From assembly GCA_023412275.1 (NCBI GenBank), contig JAEYNY010000154.1, forward strand, positions 1-12,412: 12,412 nucleotides of DNA, written 5' to 3'. The notes under the pieces were generated by a model that saw only the letters and a list, made by a program, of their open reading frames with translations, searched no databases and was not told where the DNA came from. Shown in pieces: positions 6,905 through 12,412 of this stretch. This DNA comes from Bacillota bacterium. Its GTDB lineage: Bacteria; Bacillota; Clostridia; Acetivibrionales; DSM-1351. How positions within the stretch are numbered: the stretch's first letter is position 1; every line of letters starts with the position of its first letter. Made by a program: the position numbers and the translations under genes.

Positions 6905-7020
6905 TTATATCAATAACACCCCTCATCTTCCAGGCTAAACCCCGGAGGAATTGGCACCATGCAAAGCTATGCTGGTTGCCGGGTTTCATCGGGCCCATTC
7001 CCTCCACCTCTCTTGATAAG
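6905..7020 (-). ncRNA. SAM-I (S-box) riboswitch aptamer
   Basis: The minus strand shows the S-box landmarks in order: the P1 5' strand CTTATCAAGAG (7020-7010), GAGGTGGAGGGA, the kink-turn GATGAAACCCGGCAACC, a P3-type hairpin (ACCAGCA with TGCATGGT), the returning TTCCTCC of P2, a P4-like CCGGGGTTTAGCCTGG, and a P1 3' strand TTGATA (6913-6908) that pairs with TATCAA (7018-7013). Known S-boxes bind S-adenosylmethionine and turn off methionine and SAM genes; here metK is the only gene downstream before a terminator. Confidence 0.96.
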
Positions 7021-7044
7021 GATTAAATATTAACTTTTATGTTT

Positions 7045-7073
7045 ATTTAACCATATATTGGTCTATTAGTCAA
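7045..7073 (-). promoter_or_regulatory. Sigma-A promoter of the metK riboswitch transcript
   Basis: TTGACT (7073-7068) is 17 bases from TTAAAT (7050-7045) on the minus strand. TG one base before the -10 makes it an extended -10 element. Transcription would start near 7038, just ahead of the riboswitch P1 stem, which is where an S-box promoter is expected. Confidence 0.7.
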
Positions 7074-7086
7074 TAGAAGTTAATTA

Positions 7087-7482
7087 CTATTCTTCATTTA
7101 ATTTACTGTTTGCCTTTGACATAAACTTTGCAGCCTTTATAATAAATCTCTCATGCTGTCCCTCTCCTATTTTATCCCTTCCGTCAAAAGCTTCAACTGT
7201 AAATACCAACCTTTTTCCGTCAATTCCAACAAGCTCTGCCCTTGCAGTTACGTTCATTCCCACAGGGGTTGCAGCAATATGTTTTATATTTATCATAGTT
7301 CCAACTGTGGAGCTGTCTTCCTCAATATAATTCTGTACAGCCATTGAAGCAGCCTTTTCCATCAAAGCAATCATGGCGGGTGTTGCAAAAACATCAAGGC
7401 TCCCGCTTCCCATAGTTTTTGCAGTATTAGCCTCCGAAACAAGTACCTCTGTGCTCCCTATTATACCAACCTGTAGTTCCAT
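7087..7482 (-). CDS. FlK-like hotdog-fold thioesterase
   Basis: A 131-residue single-domain hotdog protein of the fluoroacetyl-CoA thioesterase (FlK)-like family, which hydrolyses acyl-CoA thioesters; the natural substrate here is unknown. In FlK the triad is Thr42, Glu50 and His76. Here Thr34 (VFATP), Glu42 (LMEKA) and His68 (NIKHIAATP) have the same 8 and 26 residue spacing, and Gly61 matches FlK Gly69. The FlK lid Phe36 corresponds to Ser28, so fluoroacetyl specificity is unlikely. The start is the ATG at 7482 (MELQVGI), with GGGAGGA 11 bases upstream, slightly long. An ATG at 7533 would add 17 non-family residues, overlaps a hairpin and lacks a good ribosome binding site. It follows ftsH by about 90 bases and ends next to the metK promoter. 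Confidence 0.85.
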   Translation of the reverse strand: MELQVGIIGSTEVLVSEANTAKTMGSGSLDVFATPAMIALMEKAASMAVQNYIEEDSSTVGTMINIKHIAATPVGMNVTARAELVGIDGKRLVFTVEAFDGRDKIGEGQHERFIIKAAKFMSKANSKLNEE

Positions 7483-7519
7483 GTGAATAATATCCTCCCA
7501 TGTGAAATAAGTATAATTA

Positions 7520-7550
7520 AGGGGCTTGCCCATTGTAAAAGCAACCCCCT
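7520..7550 (-). terminator. Hairpin between ftsH and the thioesterase gene, possible weak terminator or attenuator
   Basis: On the minus strand AGGGG-G-TTGC (7550-7541) pairs with GCAA-G-CCCCT (7529-7520) with one G-G mismatch and an 11-base loop. The tail TTAATTATACTTATTT is T-rich but broken, so termination would be incomplete. It starts 22 bases after the ftsH stop codon and precedes the thioesterase ribosome binding site, so it may lower thioesterase expression relative to ftsH. Confidence 0.5.
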
Positions 7551-7572
7551 AAATATTTACAATCTATTAAAG

Positions 7573-9432
7573 TTAACCTTCCAACTGAGGTGTTTGTGAT
7601 GAAGCTCCCAGTGTCACACTTTCGAAAATCTCCTCAAACTCTGCACCTTCAACTTTTTCCTTCTCAAGAAGTACTTCTGCAAGTTTATTGAGTCTGGCGA
7701 TATTTTCTTTCAATAGAGACACGGTTCTCTCATATGCACCGTCAATGATACTTTTAACTTCATTGTCAATTATTGCTGCAACCTCATCACTGTAGTTTCT
7801 AGCCTGAGCAAGATCCCTTCCAATGAAAACTTCATCATTCTCATTTCCGAAAATCATATTGCCAAGCTTTTCACTCATACCATACTTTGTAACCATATTT
7901 CTTGCAATCTGATTAACCTTTTTAAGGTCACTTGATGCTCCAGTACTGACTTCATCCATTATAATGTCCTCAGCAGCTCTTCCACCAAGTGCAATAATTA
8001 TTTCTTCAATCAGCTGAGACTTGGTATGGTAGCTCTTATCTTCCTGAGGTCTGCTTGCGGTATACCCGCCTGCCATACCTGCCGGTATGATAGATACTCT
8101 ATCTACCTTCTGACTAGATGATACAAGCCTTATTGCAATTGCGTGACCTGCTTCGTGGAATGCAGTAACCTTCTTGTCATGCTCGCTCATAACGCGGCTC
8201 TTCTTTTCAGGTCCCATCATTACCTTGAATGCGGCTTCTTTTATCTCTTCATTTCCTATCTTTTTCTTATTTGCTCTTGCAGTGAGCAAAGCAGCTTCGT
8301 TTAAAAGGTTTTCAATGTCTGCTCCCGTAAAGCCCGGAGTAATCCTAGCAAGATCGTCCAGCTTTACATCATCTGCTAATGGCTTACCTCTTGAATGAAC
8401 CTTTAATATCTGCTCTCTACCCTTTATATCTGGCAAACCAACAACAACACGTCTGTCAAAACGACCTGGTCTTAGCAAAGCAGGATCCAAAATATCGGGT
8501 CTGTTTGTTGCCGCAAGTATAATTACTCCCTCGTTTATTCCAAAACCATCCATCTCTACAAGAAGTTGATTGAGGGTCTGTTCTCTTTCATCATGACCTC
8601 CGCCTAATCCGGCACCCCTGTGACGGCCTACAGCATCAATTTCATCTATGAATACAATACATGGGGCATTCTTTTTTGCCTGTTCAAAAAGATCACGTAC
8701 ACGGGACGCACCAACACCCACAAACATTTCAACAAAGTCGGAACCACTGATACTAAAGAAAGGTACTCCGGCTTCACCTGATACAGCTTTCGCCAAGAGT
8801 GTTTTACCGGTTCCGGGAGGTCCGACAAGGAGTACACCTTTTGGTATTCTGGCACCCAGTTCAACAAACTTCTTTGGTGCTTTCAAAAACTCAACTATTT
8901 CTGCCAGTTCCTCTTTTTCTTCATCTGCGCCGGCTACGTTCTCGAAAGTAACTTTTTTCTTATCGTCAACAGTCATTTTTGCACGGCTTTTTCCAAAGGA
9001 CATAACTCTGTTGCCCCCGCCTCCGCCTTGAGACTGCTGGATGAAAAAGAACCATATCAGAATTAATATTATTACCAGACCTACAGTCGGCAGCATCGAC
9101 ACCCACCATGGCGGCTGAGGAGGCTGTGTTACATGAAAATCTTCAATAAGGTTACTATCCAATGCAGCTGTAAATCTATCAGATGCAGATGTAACATCCG
9201 GAGGGACAATAACCACAAATTTAGTCCTGTTATTTTCCTTTGGCTTCTTCAATTCAATTGTAGCCGTGTCTGTTTGTAAACCTATACTCTTTACATTCCC
9301 GGCCTTCATTTCCGTTAACAATTGAGAGTAACTCATTTTAGGTGGATTATCAGTAGCAGTAAAAAAGGTTATTATAACCAAAATAAGTATAAAAATAATT
9401 ATATAAAAACTGATACCCTTAAAATATTTCAA
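7573..9432 (-). CDS. ftsH: ATP-dependent zinc metalloprotease FtsH
   Basis: A membrane-bound AAA+ protease that forms hexamers and degrades misfolded membrane proteins and regulatory proteins. The 619-residue protein has a first membrane segment (about 8-24), an extracytoplasmic domain (about 25-108), a second membrane segment (about 111-131), then a glycine-rich linker. The AAA domain carries Walker A GPPGTGKT (204-211), Walker B FIDEID (261-266) and the second region of homology ATNRPDILDPALLRPGRFDR (308-327). The protease domain carries the zinc site HEAGH (426-430), with Asp502 in GASSDL as the likely third ligand. Translation starts at a TTG (9432-9430) after AAGGAGG at 7 bases. It follows hpt, as in many Firmicutes, but a 252-base leader suggests its own promoter. 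Confidence 0.98.
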   Translation of the reverse strand: MKYFKGISFYIIIFILILVIITFFTATDNPPKMSYSQLLTEMKAGNVKSIGLQTDTATIELKKPKENNRTKFVVIVPPDVTSASDRFTAALDSNLIEDFHVTQPPQPPWWVSMLPTVGLVIILILIWFFFIQQSQGGGGGNRVMSFGKSRAKMTVDDKKKVTFENVAGADEEKEELAEIVEFLKAPKKFVELGARIPKGVLLVGPPGTGKTLLAKAVSGEAGVPFFSISGSDFVEMFVGVGASRVRDLFEQAKKNAPCIVFIDEIDAVGRHRGAGLGGGHDEREQTLNQLLVEMDGFGINEGVIILAATNRPDILDPALLRPGRFDRRVVVGLPDIKGREQILKVHSRGKPLADDVKLDDLARITPGFTGADIENLLNEAALLTARANKKKIGNEEIKEAAFKVMMGPEKKSRVMSEHDKKVTAFHEAGHAIAIRLVSSSQKVDRVSIIPAGMAGGYTASRPQEDKSYHTKSQLIEEIIIALGGRAAEDIIMDEVSTGASSDLKKVNQIARNMVTKYGMSEKLGNMIFGNENDEVFIGRDLAQARNYSDEVAAIIDNEVKSIIDGAYERTVSLLKENIARLNKLAEVLLEKEKVEGAEFEEIFESVTLGASSQTPQLEG

Positions 9433-9465
9433 ATATCTCCCTCCTTAATTAGACCCAGGTATCAA

Positions 9466-9511
9466 ATTATAACTCAAAGGCCTTCTAACTTCATTTCGCT
9501 CACTGAGTTAT
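9466..9511 (-). promoter_or_regulatory. Inverted repeat and possible promoter in the ftsH leader
   Basis: ATAACTCA (9469-9476) and TGAGTTAT (9504-9511) form an 8-base inverted repeat around a 27-base loop that contains the palindrome AAGGCCTT (9477-9484). A perfect minus-strand TATAAT (9471-9466) overlaps one arm; 17 bases upstream is only ATGAAG (3 of 6 to the -35 consensus). A regulator bound to the repeat would cover this -10. Another TATAAT lies at 9633-9628, also without a good -35, so the true ftsH start point is open. The remainder of 9433-9684 is AT-rich with no terminator visible after hpt. Confidence 0.4.
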
Positions 9512-9684
9512 TATTCAAACTTTAATACAAACACCCGAAAAAATACGGTTGCCATTCCTGGATATATTGCAGAAACAACACTATTGCTTTATTCTATTAG
9601 CTTATTATTCCAATTTGTACAGTATATATTATATTAGCATATACACATATAAAACACAATAAACACCATAATCAGTAATAAATT

Positions 9685-10224
9685 TTATTTTTCAGTGTAC
9701 ACTTCCCTTTTTAATACGCACACTTCAGGTATATTTCTGTATTTACCCGCATAATCAAGTCCGTAACCAACTACAAACTCATCAGGTATTTCAATTCCTT
9801 TATAGTCAACCTTAAGGTCAACCTTTCTCCTTGATGGCTTATCAAGTGCCGCACAAATCTTTACGCTCAGGGGCCCTCTTGTTTTGAGAAGTTCTACCAA
9901 GTGGCTGAGTGTAAGACCTGTATCTATGATATCCTCAACTATCAATACATGCTTGCCGGTAATATTTGTATCAACATCCTTTATTATTTTTACAACTCCT
10001 GATGATTTTGAGGAATTACCGTAACTTGATACTGACATAAAATCCAGGTCAACAGGAATTATTATCTTTCTGGCTAAGTCTGCAAGAAAAATAAATCCTC
10101 CTTTAAGAACCCCAATAATAACTAACTCCTGTCCTTCGTAGTCTTTTGAAATTCTAGCTCCAAGTTCTTCAACCTGTTTGTCCAACTGTTCCTTTGAAAC
10201 CAATACTCTCTCTATTACATCCAT
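9685..10224 (-). CDS. hpt: Hypoxanthine phosphoribosyltransferase
   Basis: Purine salvage enzyme joining hypoxanthine (and usually guanine) to PRPP to give IMP or GMP in the cytoplasm. The 179-residue length is usual for the bacterial family. The PRPP-binding motif VLIVEDIIDTGLT (93-105) with its paired acidic residues is intact, preceded by the VIIGVLKGGFIFLADL loop (35-50) and DFMSVSSYG (61-69). The later KVDYKGIEIPDEFVVGYGLDYAGKYR region, here noted only by position (about 137-163), binds the purine in known structures. The ATG at 10224 has a GGGGGAT ribosome binding site about 11 bases upstream. It lies 35 bases after tilS and is probably co-transcribed with it. Confidence 0.96.
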   Translation of the reverse strand: MDVIERVLVSKEQLDKQVEELGARISKDYEGQELVIIGVLKGGFIFLADLARKIIIPVDLDFMSVSSYGNSSKSSGVVKIIKDVDTNITGKHVLIVEDIIDTGLTLSHLVELLKTRGPLSVKICAALDKPSRRKVDLKVDYKGIEIPDEFVVGYGLDYAGKYRNIPEVCVLKREVYTEK

Positions 10225-10259
10225 CTAATGCCAATCCCCCTTGATATAAAGAAATCTTT

Positions 10260-11681
10260 TTATTTTTTCTCTGGAATACAAGAAATTTTCAATACAGTTC
10301 TAGTATTGTCAGTTACTTTATAATTATCACTTATTTTATTTCCCACTATCCATACTACTTCTTTATCCAATGCCAAAAGCGGAATCATATCCCTAATATC
10401 TCTCGGAACCTTATTATCTATAAAGTATTCCTTTAGCTTTTTAGTCCCATTTGACTTAAGCGGCTTGAAAACATCTCCGTCTCTTCTATTTCTCAACAGT
10501 ATATTTTCCCCGGATGAAGTCAATTTATCTAAATCAATAAATTTAGTATGAGCTTTTTCGTTACAATTTATAAATTCCCGGCAGTTTTTAATGGATTTAA
10601 ACTGTAAAATTTCAGTTTTAACAATTATACCTTCATTTTGTATTTCAGTATCTCCAGGAATTTGAAGGACTTTTTCAAACTGTTTCTGAAGTACTTTTCC
10701 CTGTTCTTTTAAAATTAAAGAGTTATAAGTCCTAACAACTGCCATTGAATGAGGTAAATCAATCTGAGCACCAGTCCTTCCATCCTCAATAAGGCTATCG
10801 ATCTTATTCATATGGATGTACTCAAACCCGTTAAGTGTTCCACAGGTTTTTTCTACAGCTATCCTTAATACTCGTAATCTGACAGCTTGATGCATTTCTG
10901 TTAATACATTCAAATCCAGTTCTGTATACATCCTCTTTTCAGAAAGAACTGCTTTTTGATAGTATAATTCAGAATTATATCTTAAATAATCATCCTCTGC
11001 TACAACTATTTTAGATAATCTTAGTAAATTTTCAGTAATATCCAACCCAGACGCTTCATTAATTACTGGAATCACATTAAGCCTTATTCTATTTCTGAAA
11101 TAGTCGGTATGAAGATTTGAGCTGTCAGTAACAGCCTCTATTCCAATCCCGTTTACATACTCCTCTATCTGAAGTCTGTCAACATCTAATAGGGGGCGTA
11201 TTATGTTATCTCTTTTATACTCCATTCCCCTGATACCTTCCAAACCTGTACCTCTGCAGATTCTCATTAAAATAGTCTCTGCCTGGTCATTTCTTGAATG
11301 GGCAACAGCAATTTTTGAAGCCCCATACTCTTCTGCAACAAGGCTAAATGCCTCGTATCTGGCATTTCTACCGGCTTCCTCCAGAGATGTTTTTTCAAGC
11401 TTTGCTTTTCTTGCAACATCAATATGCTTTACGTAAACCTCAAGGCCTAAAGTAGAGCAAAAACTTTTTACGAAGTTCTCATCCCTAAGGGCTTCTTCAC
11501 CCCTTAATATATGGTTTACGTGTACTGGATATATTTTTATTCCCAATTCGTTTGAAATAGAATACAAGACATGGAGGAGGCACACTGAGTCATATCCTCC
11601 GGATATGCCCACAATTACGCCTTCTCCATAATTAATAAGCTCTTTACTTTTAATGGTTTTCAAAACCAACTGTTTGAGCAT
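10260..11681 (-). CDS. tilS: tRNA(Ile)-lysidine synthetase TilS
   Basis: TilS uses ATP and lysine to change C34 of the CAU-anticodon tRNA-Ile into lysidine, switching its decoding from AUG to AUA; it is essential in most bacteria. With the start used here it has 473 residues. The PP-loop SGGYDS (27-32) binds ATP, and HSRNDQAETILMR together with RGTGLEGIRGM (about 128-155) is typical of the catalytic domain. The C-terminal TilS_C domain shows RRDGDVFKP, KKLKEYFIDNKVPRDIRD and PLL (about 395-440). An ATG two codons upstream (11687) directly abuts the AAGGAA ribosome binding site, while the ATG at 11681 is 7 bases from it, so the latter is preferred. dnaB ends 21 bases upstream, suggesting co-transcription. 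Confidence 0.96.
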   Translation of the reverse strand: MLKQLVLKTIKSKELINYGEGVIVGISGGYDSVCLLHVLYSISNELGIKIYPVHVNHILRGEEALRDENFVKSFCSTLGLEVYVKHIDVARKAKLEKTSLEEAGRNARYEAFSLVAEEYGASKIAVAHSRNDQAETILMRICRGTGLEGIRGMEYKRDNIIRPLLDVDRLQIEEYVNGIGIEAVTDSSNLHTDYFRNRIRLNVIPVINEASGLDITENLLRLSKIVVAEDDYLRYNSELYYQKAVLSEKRMYTELDLNVLTEMHQAVRLRVLRIAVEKTCGTLNGFEYIHMNKIDSLIEDGRTGAQIDLPHSMAVVRTYNSLILKEQGKVLQKQFEKVLQIPGDTEIQNEGIIVKTEILQFKSIKNCREFINCNEKAHTKFIDLDKLTSSGENILLRNRRDGDVFKPLKSNGTKKLKEYFIDNKVPRDIRDMIPLLALDKEVVWIVGNKISDNYKVTDNTRTVLKISCIPEKK

Positions 11682-11702
11682 AACCATTTCCTTTTTCCAT
11701 AT

Positions 11703-12412
11703 TTATTGCCTGAACTTTTCCAGATTTGCAAATTTCGTATACTGACCCAACCATACAAGCTCTACTGTTCCCGTAGAACCGTTTCTGTGTTTTGCAAGTA
11801 TTACCTCTGCTATGTTCTTCTTTTCTGTTTCAGGATTATAATAATCATCTCTATAAAGAAACATTACAATGTCGGCATCCTGCTCTATTGCTCCAGATTC
11901 TCTCAAGTCACTCAGTATCGGTCTGTGATCAGTTCTTGCTTCTGGAGCACGGCTAAGCTGTGACAATGTAATTACCGGAACATTTATTTCCTTTGCAAGA
12001 ATCTTGAGAGAACGAGATATTTCAGAGATTTCCTGTTGCCTATTTTCACTTTTTGACCTGCTCCCCTGCATTAACTGCAGGTAATCTATTATCACAAGCC
12101 CAAGATTGTGTTCAAGCTTTAGCCTTCTGCATTTTGCCCTTATTTCAGTAATTGATACACCCGGTGTATCATCTATAAATATTGGCGCCTCGGACAGCGG
12201 TCCTAATGCCTTTGCAACCTTTTGCCAGTCGTTGTCCTCAAGCTTTCCCGTTTTCATTCTATTACTGTCAACCATTGCTTCACTGCAAAGCATTCTGTTT
12301 ACAAGCTGCTCTCTGGACATTTCCAGGCTGAATACTGCAACGGGGACATTGCTGTGTACGGCTGCATTTTGGGCAAGGTTTAACGCAAAAGCAGTTTTAC
12401 CCATTGCAGGAC
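11703..12412 (-). CDS. dnaB: Replicative DNA helicase DnaB, C-terminal part
   Basis: The gene enters the window from the right, so its N-terminal primase-interacting domain and start are missing. What remains is about 236 codons of the RecA-like motor of the hexameric helicase that unwinds DNA at the replication fork. The open frame begins inside the Walker A motif (PAMGKT, with the preceding residues outside the window), continues with the DnaB signature SLEMSREQL, Walker B LVIIDYLQLM, LSQLSRAPEARTDHRPILSD with LRESGAIEQDAD, and the arginine-finger region LAKHRNGSTG, and ends at a TAA (11705-11703). An apparent ATG at 12404 is internal, not a start. No intein is present in the visible part. 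Confidence 0.97.
   Translation of the reverse strand, partial: PAMGKTAFALNLAQNAAVHSNVPVAVFSLEMSREQLVNRMLCSEAMVDSNRMKTGKLEDNDWQKVAKALGPLSEAPIFIDDTPGVSITEIRAKCRRLKLEHNLGLVIIDYLQLMQGSRSKSENRQQEISEISRSLKILAKEINVPVITLSQLSRAPEARTDHRPILSDLRESGAIEQDADIVMFLYRDDYYNPETEKKNIAEVILAKHRNGSTGTVELVWLGQYTKFANLEKFRQ

Noticed and set aside
8646..8867. A 73-residue minus-strand open frame inside ftsH
   Set aside because: It lies in another frame over the Walker A/B region of FtsH, with no own ribosome binding site; a coding shadow.
8648..9031. A 127-codon plus-strand open frame opposite ftsH
   Set aside because: It is antisense to the conserved AAA domain; its proline-rich end is the reverse of the glycine-rich linker codons.
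9534..9551. A possible hpt terminator, CCG and CGG around an A-run
   Set aside because: Only three base pairs form and the T-run lies in the loop rather than after the stem.
9433..9684. A T-box or other known riboswitch in the ftsH leader
   Set aside because: No T-box signature (such as TGGNACCGCG), no antiterminator and no terminator hairpin before ftsH could be found.
12402..12404. An ATG that could be taken as the dnaB start
   Set aside because: It encodes the Met within the Walker A motif and the frame stays open to the window edge; the real start is outside.
1..12412. A hidden defence island, CRISPR array, prophage, transposon or secondary-metabolite cluster
   Set aside because: Every gene-sized frame is a housekeeping, competence-type or motility gene in a conserved order; no repeats of array type, transposase, integrase or attachment site were seen.

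Overview
The window looks like core chromosome of a low-GC, motile, anaerobe-type clostridium (Firmicutes). The family signatures, strong GGAGG-type ribosome binding sites, the S-box riboswitch and the gene order all fit; the exact genus cannot be fixed by eye, though a Ruminiclostridium-like organism is plausible. All thirteen genes lie on the minus strand, so transcription runs from the right end of the window to the left. No credible plus-strand gene, tRNA, rRNA, CRISPR array, prophage or insertion sequence was seen, and no gene-free stretch exceeds 300 bases (the longest, 6816-7086, holds the metK leader).

Right part (12412 to 7087): the C-terminal half of the replicative helicase DnaB, then tilS, hpt and ftsH. 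tilS-hpt-ftsH is a conserved Firmicutes cluster (tRNA-Ile lysidine, purine salvage, membrane proteolysis). A 252-base leader with an inverted repeat precedes ftsH. ftsH is followed by an FlK-like hotdog thioesterase that keeps the FlK catalytic triad spacing.

Middle (7086 to 5134): a promoter, a complete SAM-I riboswitch with its terminator, metK, and a strong 17-bp-arm terminator, forming a self-contained SAM-regulated unit. It is followed by a small membrane-anchored protein that resembles the N-terminal half of a GT2 glycosyltransferase fold and has a nested hairpin just upstream of its ribosome binding site.

Left part (5072 to 1): recD2, then comF, yvyF, flgM, flgN and flgK (truncated by the window edge). 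The order comF-yvyF-flgM-flgN-flgK matches the Bacillus subtilis comF/flagellar region. A terminator after yvyF and an exact-spacing sigma-D promoter in front of flgM separate the competence-type genes from the late flagellar genes. FlgM is the anti-sigma-D factor, FlgN the chaperone of the hook-filament junction proteins, and FlgK the first such protein.

The most notable sequence observation is that comF has no ATG, GTG or TTG able to include its conserved N-terminal zinc-binding CxxC. The only start supported by a ribosome binding site is an ATT codon (minus strand, 2534-2532). No wholly new biological system is evident; the rest is mostly housekeeping and motility.
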